Under the pieces are notes generated by a model that was given only the letters and a program-made list of their open reading frames with translations, was not told the origin of the DNA and did no database searches. Positions 1 through 9,424 of a DNA stretch of 64,000 nt are shown piece after piece. Source of the stretch: Paludibacteraceae bacterium (GTDB taxonomy: Bacteria; Bacteroidota; Bacteroidia; Bacteroidales; Paludibacteraceae); NCBI GenBank assembly GCA_017450435.1, contig JAFSTO010000040.1, positions 20,553-84,552 on the forward strand. The letters run 5' to 3'. The position numbers were made by a program, and so were the translations under genes. Every line of letters starts with the position of its first letter. Within the stretch, counting starts at the first letter, position 1.

Positions 1-672
1 CAAGAGGATGGTACAGTACTTTCTACGTGGAATACTGCTCCGACAAAAACTTTTGCCCTGCTTGATAATGCTGCTGAGATGTTTGTTCTTAACGTTAATG
101 AACACGGCGTGTTCTTCTCGAGCTCGCGCGGTGAGGGTAATAATGCAGCTGGTGCCCGCTCGCTGCAGTTCTACAATCATAATGGCGAGCGTACCTTTGT
201 CGCTCTGCCGGCTGATGCAACTGCCGACCTTACGGGGTCGCTTGGTGGCGGTTGCGCTGTGTCGCGTGACGCAAGTCAACTGGCTATTGTTGACGGTAAG
301 AAGAACATCCTTGTTTACGATATTGCGTGGACAGAAGACACACCTGCTCTCACTCTCGTTGCTAAATATGCTACATCTTATGCGGCTCATGGTTCGCTTT
401 CCTTCGACTATGCCGGAAACTTGGTAGGCACAGCAGGAGCGAATTATAATAACTCAACGTCGAGCAAGCTGGTTGCTTATGGTGTTCCTACAATGGACAA
501 CACAGTTGTTGTTCCGGCGAAGAAGTCGCTTGTTGTAGAAAACGAAGGTTACTCGGTAGGTGTAGATAATGTTAATAGCGTTGAATCGGTGCGAAAGGTT
601 GTTGAGAATGGTCAGGTTTATATTATTCGCGACGGCATGCAGTACACCGTTACAGGCGTAAGAGTAAAATAA
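1..672 (+). CDS. C-terminal part of a secreted beta-propeller-like protein (5' truncated by window edge)
   Basis: The reading frame is open from the first base and ends with TAA at 670-672, so only the last 223 residues are visible. The visible part has repeating short blocks such as GGCAVSRDASQLAIVDGKK and YAAHGSLSFDYAGNLVGTAG, which look like blades of a beta-propeller, followed by a tail ending IIRDGMQYTVTGVRVK. Tails of this style (a 'VYIIRDG...YTVTG' end) are common on exported Bacteroidales proteins. No catalytic motif can be seen. It is followed at once by a terminator, so it is the last gene of its unit. The function is not assigned. Confidence 0.75.
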   Translation, partial: QEDGTVLSTWNTAPTKTFALLDNAAEMFVLNVNEHGVFFSSSRGEGNNAAGARSLQFYNHNGERTFVALPADATADLTGSLGGGCAVSRDASQLAIVDGKKNILVYDIAWTEDTPALTLVAKYATSYAAHGSLSFDYAGNLVGTAGANYNNSTSSKLVAYGVPTMDNTVVVPAKKSLVVENEGYSVGVDNVNSVESVRKVVENGQVYIIRDGMQYTVTGVRVK

Positions 673-700
673 ATTCTCTATAGCATTATAGACCTAAGAA

Positions 701-735
701 AAGAAGGTGTGCCATCATGGCGCACCTTCTTTTTC
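701..735 (+). terminator. Rho-independent terminator after the first gene
   Basis: A 13-bp stem (701-713 with 719-731, one G-T pair) has a 5-base loop and is followed by a T run. Confidence 0.85.
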
Positions 736-822
736 AATTCAGCAATCATCAATCTACCATTCATCAATTCACCTTTAAGCGTTACCGTCACCATTCATAA
801 TTCATCAATTCTCAAATTTTTA

Positions 823-854
823 TTTGTGTATTCAAACAAATTGTATTATCTTTG
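823..854 (+). promoter_or_regulatory. Bacteroidetes-type promoter for the 883 gene
   Basis: TTTG at 823-826, a 20-bp spacer, and TATCTTTG at 847-854 match the sigma-ABfr consensus TTTG-N19/20-TAnnTTTG. The ATG at 883 lies 28 bases downstream. Confidence 0.85.
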
Positions 855-882
855 CGAAAAGAATACAATATATCATACCACT

Positions 883-1584
883 ATGAAACGCTTATCTCTA
901 TTTATGTGTGCTGCTCTATGCAGCCTTGCCTCAGTGGCTAATGATTGGACTAACGACATTACCGTGGCAGCCGGTCCGTTTTCTGCACCAAACTTCGGAT
1001 TTGTTTTTTATGCAAACAGTATCATCGGTGCAACCAATGCTGCAGGGAAGGTGTCGTTGGAGAACTTCTCTTATGTAGGCTCGTATAGTTTCAACTATCA
1101 CAAGCAACTCAAATCGTTCCTTGCTCTTGGTGTGAAAGCTACTTACGAACAGAATGCGTGCGACGTCTTCTCTACTGACACACGTCCAAGTGTGTTGGCT
1201 GTGATGGGAAGTGCGCATGAGTTTGTCGGACATAGCAACATTCATTTGCTTACGGCAATGGCGAGTCTGCAGTTTACCTATGTACATACACGTATTGTCA
1301 AACTCTACTCTGGTGTTGACCTTGGTATAGGATTTGGTATATGGCAGCGCTCTCAGGTGTGGGACAAAACTATTCCTGCAGCGGCACAAGAGCTTGATCC
1401 TGAACTGAAGAAAGTGGCGGATTTCCGCGACAAGTACAACAATGGAACATCTCTATACGCTCTGCCGGCATTCGACATCACTCCTATAGGCATCAAGGTG
1501 GGAACGCGAGTTTACGGACTGGCGGAGATAAACATCGGTTATGATGCATTGTTCAAACTTGGTGTTGGTGTCAGGTTTGATTAG
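883..1584 (+). CDS. Probable outer-membrane beta-barrel protein, 233 aa
   Basis: The start chosen is ATG 883, because it lies just behind a good promoter and opens a clear signal peptide (MKRLSLFMCAALCSLASVA). An upstream in-frame start at 709 would lie inside the preceding terminator and before the promoter. The mature part has alternating polar and hydrophobic short segments with many Gly and aromatic residues and ends GYDALFKLGVGVRFD, as expected of a small outer-membrane barrel. There is no recognised enzyme motif. It lies 28 bp before the vWA lipoprotein gene and is probably cotranscribed with it. The assignment rests on composition and topology only. Confidence 0.7.
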   Translation: MKRLSLFMCAALCSLASVANDWTNDITVAAGPFSAPNFGFVFYANSIIGATNAAGKVSLENFSYVGSYSFNYHKQLKSFLALGVKATYEQNACDVFSTDTRPSVLAVMGSAHEFVGHSNIHLLTAMASLQFTYVHTRIVKLYSGVDLGIGFGIWQRSQVWDKTIPAAAQELDPELKKVADFRDKYNNGTSLYALPAFDITPIGIKVGTRVYGLAEINIGYDALFKLGVGVRFD

Positions 1585-1612
1585 TTCCGTGAGAATAAAA
1601 AACTATAGACCT

Positions 1613-2896
1613 ATGAAACGCTTAAGCAAGTTTTTGTGGCTATGTGCCACAGCATTAGTCATCGTTGGATGTGCTTCAGATAAACATTCTAACAGTCCAT
1701 TTAACTACGATGAAGATGTTGATTACCGTTCATCTGACTACGATGATGGTGGTGAGGGTAATAATGGGGCAGGAGGTGAGGAACAGGAATATGCAGGAAA
1801 AGTGACTGCCGGTGAATGGCGAGACCTTGATCATTGGGACCTTTGGTCTGAATTAATGACTAACCCGGATTATGGTAAACAGTCTCTGCAGAACGACACA
1901 CAGCAGACGAACTATAATAATGAGGAGAATAATCCTTATGATTTCACTACTTACAGTGACTATTGGGAGTTTTATACCAATAACCGTATTGCAGTGCGTC
2001 TTAGTGATGCCGCCGGTTTGCCTGTAGGAGATGTGCGTGTTAGACTGATGCGCGATAATGGCGGAGAACGAACGGTGCTCTATACGGGCAGAACAGACAA
2101 CCGCGGTGAAGTAAATCTATGGATAGGACTGACACAACGCCTAATCGATGCCGGCAACGGGCTGGTGTTGGTGGCGGATGGTGCAGAAGAGCTTGCTAAT
2201 GTGGCCGTAACCGGATGGGGTTCGGAGGTGCAGTGGAACGAGATGACCACAACGGCTACGTTCTCCAAGAAGATGGATATCGCTTTTATTGTTGATGCTA
2301 CCGGTTCAATGTCTGATGAGATTGATTTCCTCAAGGCCGATTTGCAGTCAATCATTCGCCGTGTTGAACAGGAACACTCAGATGTGGCATTACGTACTGC
2401 TGCTTTATTCTATCGTGATGAGGGAGATGAGTATTTAACTAAGGCAAGCGACTTCTCTTTGGATATCAATACTACTGTCACATTCATCTCCAAGCAGAAC
2501 GCAGGTGGTGGCGGTGACTATCCGGAGGCTGTTCACACAGCGTTAGAGAAAGGGTTGCAGGAACTTAGTTGGAATGAAGAGCCGGGTATTCGGCTGGTGT
2601 TTATGCTTCTTGACGCACCACCGCACCATGAAACTGAGGTGATTCGTAGCTTGCAGAGGTCTGTACCTGAATATGCTGCTCATGGTATTCGTGTTATTCC
2701 TGTAGCAGCCAGCGGAGTGGATAAGCCTACGGAGTTCTTCCTGCGTTTTGTAGCAACGGCTACCGATGCCACATACGTCTTCCTCACTGATCATAGCGGA
2801 GTAGGCAACAGTCATATTAAGGCTACCGTGGGTGACTATGAGGTAGAGTTGCTCAGTGACCTGATGGTAAGGCTGATTAATCAGTACATGGAATAA
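1613..2896 (+). CDS. Lipoprotein with a von Willebrand factor A domain, 427 aa
   Basis: ATG 1613 opens a lipoprotein signal with lipobox VIVGC (Cys at about residue 20). After an acidic, Asn- and Gly-rich linker and a beta-rich middle region comes a vWA domain from about residue 220 to the end. It carries the metal-site motif DATGSMSDE (near residue 228), then YRDEGDEY, the Gly-rich AGGGGDYPEAV and LLDAPPHH. The set DxTGSM / YRD / GGGDxPE resembles the vWA subtype of alpha-kinase proteins (vWKA). No kinase domain is present. A clear paralogue with the same motifs lies at 47106-49007 but is sorted by T9SS instead of being lipidated. The likely role is metal-dependent protein binding at the cell envelope; the ligand is unknown. 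Confidence 0.8.
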   Translation: MKRLSKFLWLCATALVIVGCASDKHSNSPFNYDEDVDYRSSDYDDGGEGNNGAGGEEQEYAGKVTAGEWRDLDHWDLWSELMTNPDYGKQSLQNDTQQTNYNNEENNPYDFTTYSDYWEFYTNNRIAVRLSDAAGLPVGDVRVRLMRDNGGERTVLYTGRTDNRGEVNLWIGLTQRLIDAGNGLVLVADGAEELANVAVTGWGSEVQWNEMTTTATFSKKMDIAFIVDATGSMSDEIDFLKADLQSIIRRVEQEHSDVALRTAALFYRDEGDEYLTKASDFSLDINTTVTFISKQNAGGGGDYPEAVHTALEKGLQELSWNEEPGIRLVFMLLDAPPHHETEVIRSLQRSVPEYAAHGIRVIPVAASGVDKPTEFFLRFVATATDATYVFLTDHSGVGNSHIKATVGDYEVELLSDLMVRLINQYME

Positions 2897-2916
2897 GAAT
2901 GACCAACGTTTACACC

Positions 2917-2957
2917 ACACGATGAGAGACGCTCAAAAAGAGCGTCTCTCATCGTGT
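2917..2957. terminator. Perfect 17-bp hairpin between convergent genes
   Basis: Arms 2917-2933 and 2941-2957 are exactly complementary with a 7-base A-rich loop. It lies just past the vWA stop and before the 3' end of the opposing glycosyltransferase gene, and so may serve both directions. No long T tract follows the rightward arm. Confidence 0.6.
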
Positions 2958-2980
2958 TCGTTTCTGAGTGTCTCTTTTTT

Positions 2981-3020
2981 GAGAGACGGTGAAGAAAACC
3001 CTCTCTACCCTTTGGCGGTG
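2981..3020. repeat. Dispersed palindromic repeat, copy 1 (degenerate)
   Basis: GAGAGACGGT, about 10 variable bases, CTCTCTACCCTTTGGCGGT. It belongs to a family also found at 13271, 14204, 18725 and 27293, always intergenic or in a non-coding loop. In this copy the right arm has decayed. Confidence 0.6.
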
Positions 3021-3032
3021 CGTTGTACTTTG

Positions 3033-4055
3033 TCAATTCATCATTACATCTGTATATCGTTGCTGACGTAGCAGATAGTAATGTACAAGAATAGAGAACG
3101 GCCGCATCTGTTGTGGCGTCCATACTTTGGTTAGCTGCAAGTTTGTTTTGCGTTTGTCTTTCATCCGCCTTCGCATCTGCCGATAGTCGTGGCAGGCTTT
3201 GATGACTGCCTTGGCTTTGGCTGTTTCTCCTTTAAACAGATACTGCAGTGCTGCCACATAGTCAAGCAAACAGCGTAGCGGCATCAGCCAAATAAGTCGT
3301 GATGTCGGGCTGTTCTTGTATAGCATCAGCAGACTGTTGCGGAAATTAAGATACGTCTTACGCGGACTCTCATACGGCAGTGCGCCGCCTCCGAGGTGAT
3401 AGACGACAGACTGTGGCAAGCAGACCAGTCGGTAGCCTCGAGCATTGAAACGCCAGCAGAGGTCAATCTCCTCCATGTGTGCGAAGAACTCGGCATCTAA
3501 GCCGCCTGCTTCTTTGTATAGTGCGGTGCGGGTTACGAAGCAGGCACCTGTTGCCCAGAAGATGCCGGCGGGTGTGTCATACTGACCATCATCGCTCTCT
3601 AAATGTCCCATAATTCGTCCGCGACAGTAAGGATAACCGAGCTTATCAAGGAACCCTCCTGCTGCACCGGCGTGCTCAAAGAGGCGTTTATCGTACCATG
3701 CGCGAATCTTTGGCTGAACAGCGGCTACGTCTTCGTGACTGTCAAGGTAGTCAAGTAGCGGACTGAGCCAGTCCTCTGTTACTTCTACATCGGAATTGAG
3801 TAGAACACAATAGCGGCTGTCTATCTGTTGTAGAGCGCGGTTATAACCTTCCGCAAAACCATAGTTTTTGTCAAGTACTATCAGCCGTACTGACGGATAT
3901 GTTTCTTTCAGCACCTGCAGTGACTCGTCGGTAGAGCCGTTGTCGGCAACAACTACTTCTGAGTCTTCCGGACAATAGCTGACCACCGATGGCAGATAGC
4001 GACGAAGCATTTCTGCCCCGTTCCAGTTTAATATAACTATTGAACAACGTTTCAT
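3033..4055 (-). CDS. Family 2 glycosyltransferase (rhamnosyltransferase-like), 340 aa
   Basis: The start MKRCSIVILNWNGAEML is the typical GT2 nucleotide-sugar-binding strand. It is followed by VVADNGSTDES, by LLNSDVEV (the DxD-equivalent metal site is S-D-V-E) and by the acceptor region WATGACFVTRTAL ... EEIDLCWR (ED/EE plus W motif, general base). The C-terminal 90 residues are basic and lack membrane spans. It probably transfers a sugar to a cell-surface glycan in the cytoplasm. Its start codon overlaps the stop of the upstream LpxL-type acyltransferase by 4 bp (ATGA), so the two are translationally coupled. The acceptor cannot be read from sequence. Confidence 0.88.
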   Translation of the reverse strand: MKRCSIVILNWNGAEMLRRYLPSVVSYCPEDSEVVVADNGSTDESLQVLKETYPSVRLIVLDKNYGFAEGYNRALQQIDSRYCVLLNSDVEVTEDWLSPLLDYLDSHEDVAAVQPKIRAWYDKRLFEHAGAAGGFLDKLGYPYCRGRIMGHLESDDGQYDTPAGIFWATGACFVTRTALYKEAGGLDAEFFAHMEEIDLCWRFNARGYRLVCLPQSVVYHLGGGALPYESPRKTYLNFRNSLLMLYKNSPTSRLIWLMPLRCLLDYVAALQYLFKGETAKAKAVIKACHDYRQMRRRMKDKRKTNLQLTKVWTPQQMRPFSILVHYYLLRQQRYTDVMMN

Positions 4056-4912
4056 AACGGCTTTGAGTACTTGAAGCGATTATGTGTCCAGAGCCAGATG
4101 TGCGGTGTGCGAAGAATGGTCTGTTCTAGCAATTTTGCGTATTCGCGAGTTATGCTGCCAACATCTGTTATTTCCGGAGCGTCGGTGATAAGCTTGAGAC
4201 GGCCAATGTAGTGCCCGCGTGAAGGCATCGTATAATCAATATAAAAAACCGGGTAGCCGAACTTACGAGCCAATGTGTCGGTGCCGGTGATGAACGGACT
4301 GTCCGTATTAAGGAATGGCAGCCGATAATCGAGGTCCTGTGCCGAAGGTTTCTGGTCAGAGAGCATACAATATATGTGGGGAAGATGGTCCTTGCGGTAA
4401 GATACCATACGTCGGAGCAGCAGGTTTTTCTCAATACAGTCGCCTCCGCGTTTTTTTCTTAGTTCAAGCATTGCTTTATCAGCCGACTCGGATTTCAGCC
4501 GACGATAAATATAATGAAACTTGAGGTCTGTTGCACTCTGTTTAGCAATTTCTGCGTACCACTCCCAGCAGCCTATATGACCAATCATCAGCATTGCTCC
4601 GCCGTGTTGGCGGGCAGCCTTGGTCAGTTCGTCCAGTCCGCTGTATTGAATACGTTCGCGCATCTCCTCATCTGTGGCGCGATAGCCGTGTACTATCTCA
4701 GCTAATAGGTCGGCAAACCAATGGTAAAACTGCTTTTCTATCAACTGGCGCTCATTGTCCGGTTTATCCGGGAAAGCGAGTCGTAGGTTATGTCTTACCA
4801 TTTTGCGCCTATATCTAACCACGTAGTAAATAAGCGGATACAACAAACCTTGCGCTATTGCATATAGCACACTCAATGGCAGCAATGACAGTATCTTTAT
4901 CAGAGTAAGCAT
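4052..4912 (-). CDS. LpxL/HtrB-family lipid acyltransferase, 286 aa
   Basis: It has an N-terminal hydrophobic segment (about residues 1-30), a basic patch RYRRKMVRHNLRLAF typical of lipid A acyltransferases, and the catalytic HxxxxE box as GHIGCWEW (near residue 112). Further on are SDQKPS and the terminal WLWTHNRFK. These are family features of PF03279, which transfers secondary acyl chains to Kdo-lipid IVA-type acceptors at the inner membrane. The length is normal. It sits between a small conserved gene and a GT2 with a 4-bp overlap. A second, diverged member of this fold is in the polyene cluster at 59815-60681. Confidence 0.87.
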   Translation of the reverse strand: MLTLIKILSLLPLSVLYAIAQGLLYPLIYYVVRYRRKMVRHNLRLAFPDKPDNERQLIEKQFYHWFADLLAEIVHGYRATDEEMRERIQYSGLDELTKAARQHGGAMLMIGHIGCWEWYAEIAKQSATDLKFHYIYRRLKSESADKAMLELRKKRGGDCIEKNLLLRRMVSYRKDHLPHIYCMLSDQKPSAQDLDYRLPFLNTDSPFITGTDTLARKFGYPVFYIDYTMPSRGHYIGRLKLITDAPEITDVGSITREYAKLLEQTILRTPHIWLWTHNRFKYSKPL

Positions 4913-4945
4913 TACTTATTGTTGGGCTTGCTAACGCCGGATGTA

Positions 4946-5284
4946 TTAGTCTTCTTCTTCGTATATCCCGATAGAGATGCCGTATTGCAGTTCTCCGTCA
5001 AGAATCAGCTGTATCTGCTCGTCAGTGAGTTTGATGCCCTCGTTTTTGCATGCTTGGCGCACGTAGTTCAATTCTTCGGTTTCATCAACATAACTGTCGC
5101 TTACTGTGTCCTCGTCAATAAGACCGTTTTCTTCATAGTAATCATAGATACTATCCAGTACGAACTGCACATCATCGCGGCTGATGCCTTGTCTGTCCTC
5201 CTGAGGAATAAGGTTAAGGATGAAGTCAATACACTTGTCATCGTTGAACTCTTCTCCGAGTTCGAGTAATTCTTTTTCTGCCAT
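4946..5284 (-). CDS. Small acidic conserved protein, 112 aa
   Basis: The ATG at 5284 (MAEKELLELGEEF) is preferred over an upstream start at 5341, because the promoter -7 element lies at 5311-5318, between the two. The protein is acidic and mostly helical, with no signal peptide, membrane span or catalytic motif. It contains GISRDDVQFVLDSIYDYYEENG and ends GISIGIYEEED. Proteins of this kind are conserved in Bacteroidales without known function. It starts the leftward unit that goes on to the acyltransferase 33 bp downstream. Confidence 0.7.
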   Translation of the reverse strand: MAEKELLELGEEFNDDKCIDFILNLIPQEDRQGISRDDVQFVLDSIYDYYEENGLIDEDTVSDSYVDETEELNYVRQACKNEGIKLTDEQIQLILDGELQYGISIGIYEEED

Positions 5285-5310
5285 AGTTGGTGATATGTTA
5301 AAGTTATTTG

Positions 5311-5342
5311 CAAAGTTACATAAAAAAAACCGTTCAGACAAA
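5311..5342 (-). promoter_or_regulatory. Promoter for the leftward 5284-3033 unit
   Basis: Read leftward: TTTG (complement of 5339-5342), a 20-bp spacer, and TAACTTTG (complement of 5311-5318). Confidence 0.8.
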
Positions 5343-5365
5343 TTATTATTAAAAAAACAATTTAT

Positions 5366-5397
5366 CTTGTTCAGGTCAGAAAAATGTTGTATCTTTG
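5366..5397 (+). promoter_or_regulatory. Promoter for recR
   Basis: CTTG at 5366-5369, a 20-bp spacer, and TATCTTTG at 5390-5397. It diverges from the leftward promoter with only 23 bp between the two -33 elements. Confidence 0.8.
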
Positions 5398-5415
5398 CAA
5401 AGTTTATTCAAAGTA

Positions 5416-6036
5416 GTGATACAGAATTATCCATCTCAGTTGCTTGACCGTGCGGTGGCTCAGATGTCCACTCTTCCCGGTGTAGGGCGCAAGTCTGCCT
5501 TGCGGCATGTGTTGTATCTTCTCAAACAACCGGCAGAAGATGTTAGGGCGTTTGCAGATGCAATGACGGGGCTGAGAGAAGGGGTTGTCTATTGCAAGGA
5601 GTGTCATAACATCAGTGATACGGAAATCTGTTCTATTTGTTCCGGTACCCGGCGCGACCGCAGAGTGGTATGCGTGGTAGAGAACGTGCAGGATGTGATG
5701 CAAATAGAGAATACCGGACAATACAATGGGTTGTATCATGTATTGGGTGGAATTATCTCACCTATAGACGGCGTTGGACCAAGGGATATAGAGATAGACT
5801 CGCTTGTCAGTCGTGTTTCGCGTGGCGGAATTGATGAGATTATTCTTGCTTTACCTACCACTATGGAGGGCGATACAACGAATTTCTATATCTACCGACA
5901 ACTAATGCGCCTTGAACACGCTGATTTGCGTGTGACTCAGATTGCACGTGGGGTCGCAATTGGAGGAGACCTTGAATATATTGATGAACTGACGCTCGGG
6001 CGCTCGATAATTAACCGTACTGAGTTCACGGCATAA
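5416..6036 (+). CDS. recR: Recombination protein RecR, 206 aa
   Basis: The start is GTG 5416, giving (M)[13 protein letters not shown], the usual RecR N-terminus. An in-frame TTG at 5395 falls inside the promoter -7 box and is rejected. The protein shows the helix-hairpin-helix [11 protein letters not shown], the four-cysteine zinc motif [16 protein letters not shown], and the Toprim region [12 protein letters not shown] ... YHVLGG. RecR acts with RecO/RecF to load RecA on gapped DNA. The length is normal. The predicted leader is only about 12-15 nt. It is the first gene of a rightward run of five closely spaced genes ending with pyrG. Confidence 0.95.
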   Translation: MIQNYPSQLLDRAVAQMSTLPGVGRKSALRHVLYLLKQPAEDVRAFADAMTGLREGVVYCKECHNISDTEICSICSGTRRDRRVVCVVENVQDVMQIENTGQYNGLYHVLGGIISPIDGVGPRDIEIDSLVSRVSRGGIDEIILALPTTMEGDTTNFYIYRQLMRLEHADLRVTQIARGVAIGGDLEYIDELTLGRSIINRTEFTA

Positions 6037-6064
6037 AGATATCAACATACATTTTGTTTTAACT

Positions 6065-6517
6065 ATGAATACGCGCCTCAACATTCTTTACTACTCATTT
6101 TATGTATTGGCAATAGTGCTTGTTGCTTTGCTGGGTTTTGTTATTGACCTAAGTGAAGTAGTCATGTTACCTCAGTCCGGTTCCGGCGAGGTGCTGCAAT
6201 ATGTGTCGATAATGTATGTTCTTCTATCCGTTCCCGGAGCGCTTTATGGCTTCAAACGCTATATGGGGAAGGTGAGTAAGATGGAAGATGCGGCACGGCA
6301 GGAGAAGGCGTATATGTGTGCTGCCGTTATGCGTATGACACTTATCGGCATCGGAGTCCTTCTTTGCATAGCTGCATTTTATCTTCTTGGTTCGTACCAA
6401 TCAATGCTTTGGTGTGCCGCTATGGCGCTTATTGCATTCTATTTCTGCAAGCCAAGCGAGAAGAAAATTTACCTTGAGATGCATAACATGAACGATGGTG
6501 ACAGGCCGTCAGAATAA
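6065..6517 (+). CDS. Four-helix integral membrane protein, 150 aa
   Basis: Four hydrophobic stretches are visible (about residues 7-29, 43-65, 90-112 and 116-133), with a short basic cytoplasmic-type loop between the second and third and an acidic tail. There is no recognised enzymatic or transport motif. It lies 28 bp after recR and 30 bp before the HAD hydrolase gene. Function is unassigned. Confidence 0.75.
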   Translation: MNTRLNILYYSFYVLAIVLVALLGFVIDLSEVVMLPQSGSGEVLQYVSIMYVLLSVPGALYGFKRYMGKVSKMEDAARQEKAYMCAAVMRMTLIGIGVLLCIAAFYLLGSYQSMLWCAAMALIAFYFCKPSEKKIYLEMHNMNDGDRPSE

Positions 6518-6547
6518 TTCAATAACCACCTCTTATACCTCACACGT

Positions 6548-6964
6548 ATGATTATCGCAGTTGATTTTGACGGCACAATCGTCACACATGCTTATCCTGC
6601 AATCGGCAAACCTATCCCGTTTGCGATTGAGGCGCTGAAGCGACTTCAACAGGAAGACCACCACGATATCATTTTGTGGTCAGTGCGCGAAGGCGAGCTG
6701 CTGCAAGAAGCTATTGACTATTGCAAAGCTCGAGGACTGGAGTTCTATGCTGTTAACTCTAATTATCCGGAGCAGGCATTGGTTGAGAAGACTGTGCCAC
6801 GTAAATTGACTGCAGATATCTTCATTGACGACCGCAACCTTGGCGGTTTGCCGGATTGGGGGGTTATCTATCAGATGATTCATAGCGGTAATCCGTTCAA
6901 GCAACCGAAGAACGAAGCGGCGTACAACGAACCGCCGAGGCGTAAGCTCTTCGGTATATTCTAA
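6548..6964 (+). CDS. Small HAD-superfamily hydrolase, 138 aa
   Basis: Motif I is AVDFDGTIV at the N-terminus (nucleophile Asp and acid/base Asp), and motif IV is FIDDRNLGG near residue 97. With no cap domain and 138 residues it matches the small Bacteroidales group typified by B. thetaiotaomicron BT0820, phosphatase-like proteins of uncertain substrate. The motif II Ser/Thr is probably in ILWSVREGE. It sits in a tight gene run between a membrane protein and an acetyltransferase (6-bp gap). Confidence 0.85.
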   Translation: MIIAVDFDGTIVTHAYPAIGKPIPFAIEALKRLQQEDHHDIILWSVREGELLQEAIDYCKARGLEFYAVNSNYPEQALVEKTVPRKLTADIFIDDRNLGGLPDWGVIYQMIHSGNPFKQPKNEAAYNEPPRRKLFGIF

Positions 6965-6970
6965 TTAGTT

Positions 6971-7486
6971 ATGCGACTGCGAGCTATTGAAATATCCGAC
7001 TTACCATATCTTTATCGTTGGGAGAATGATGCTTCTGTGTGGGCTGACGGCGACACGCACAACCCATTGTCGCACAAGCTGCTTCGGGAGTATGTTGAGT
7101 CTTCTACCGGAGACCTATACAAAGACGGGCAATTGCGGCTGATGATAGCTGACGATAGTGATGCGGAGCAACATAGTATCGGCTGTATCGACCTCTTCGA
7201 CTTGGACGTACGCTCACGACGTGCCGCAATAGGTATGTATATTGCGCCGGAAGAGCGAGGTAAAGGATACGGAAGAAAAGCACTCTTGCAGCTTGTTAAG
7301 TATGCTTTCGGTTTCTTGGGACTTGCTCAACTCTATATAGTGGTGGGCATTGACAACCAAGCGTGTATCAGACTCTTCCGTAGTTTGAACTTCGAACAAA
7401 GCGGCGTGCTGCGACACTGGATAAGAAAGGCGGACGGACAGTGGACAGACGCTATTATATTGCAAAAACTGGTAGATAGGCTGTAG
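6971..7486 (+). CDS. GNAT N-acetyltransferase (RimJ/RimL-like), 171 aa
   Basis: The start MRLRAIEISDLPYLYRWEND is the usual opening of the PF13302 group. The acetyl-CoA phosphate loop is visible as APEERGKGYGRKAL, followed by VVGIDNQACIRLFRSLNFEQSG, the beta-bulge and C-terminal motif. It would transfer an acetyl group from acetyl-CoA to an amino group; spermidine and protein N-termini are typical substrates of the group, but this one cannot be read. It follows the HAD gene by 6 bp. Confidence 0.88.
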   Translation: MRLRAIEISDLPYLYRWENDASVWADGDTHNPLSHKLLREYVESSTGDLYKDGQLRLMIADDSDAEQHSIGCIDLFDLDVRSRRAAIGMYIAPEERGKGYGRKALLQLVKYAFGFLGLAQLYIVVGIDNQACIRLFRSLNFEQSGVLRHWIRKADGQWTDAIILQKLVDRL

Positions 7487-7497
7487 TGTATTAGCAC

Positions 7498-7535
7498 GTT
7501 CAACCATCAATGTTCAACCATCAACGTTCATACAT
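7498..7535 (+). repeat. Short tandem repeat in the pyrG leader
   Basis: Two and a half units of the 14-mer GTTCAACCATCAAY (7498-7511, 7512-7525, then partial). It lies just upstream of the pyrG GTG start. Similar 'CCATTCATCAATTC' runs are seen at 755-810. Confidence 0.6.
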
Positions 7536-7537
7536 AA

Positions 7538-9157
<1,620 letters not shown>

Positions 9158-9197
9158 CAGAAAGTAGTTTTTTGACTGAATCATATATCGTATTATT

Positions 9198-9238
9198 AAC
9201 AAGGCTTGTATTTTTCTGCAGGCCTTGTTGTTTTTTTG
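9198..9238 (+). terminator. Terminator after pyrG
   Basis: AACAAGGC (9198-9205) pairs with GCCTTGTT (9222-9229), followed by an eight-T run. Confidence 0.88.
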
Positions 9239-9362
9239 AATTTATCAAGTGTTTTTAGCCTTAAATAACTACATGTTTTACAGCAAAAAATGCCGGATTG
9301 TGGTTTTTGGTAATAAAAGTCGTGTTATTGTCAATAGGGTGTACGTTTTTTTTTATTATTTT

Positions 9363-9394
9363 CTTGTGAGATAAAAAAAATATGTTTACCTTTG
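9363..9394 (+). promoter_or_regulatory. Promoter for the AraC-family regulator gene
   Basis: CTTG 9363-9366, a 20-bp spacer, TACCTTTG 9387-9394. It lies 30 bp before the start codon. Confidence 0.75.
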
Positions 9395-9424
9395 CGATAT
9401 TTCTCACGATAAATCAATTAGTTT

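Noticed and set aside
709-882. N-terminal extension of the outer-membrane protein gene to 709
   Set aside because: The extension starts inside the preceding terminator and runs over the promoter; ATG 883 opens a proper signal peptide.
2917-2957. Hairpin as a member of the dispersed repeat family
   Set aside because: Its arms (ACACGATGAGAGACGCT) share only the GAGAGACG core with the family and lack the ACCGTCTCTACCC half; treated as a terminator.
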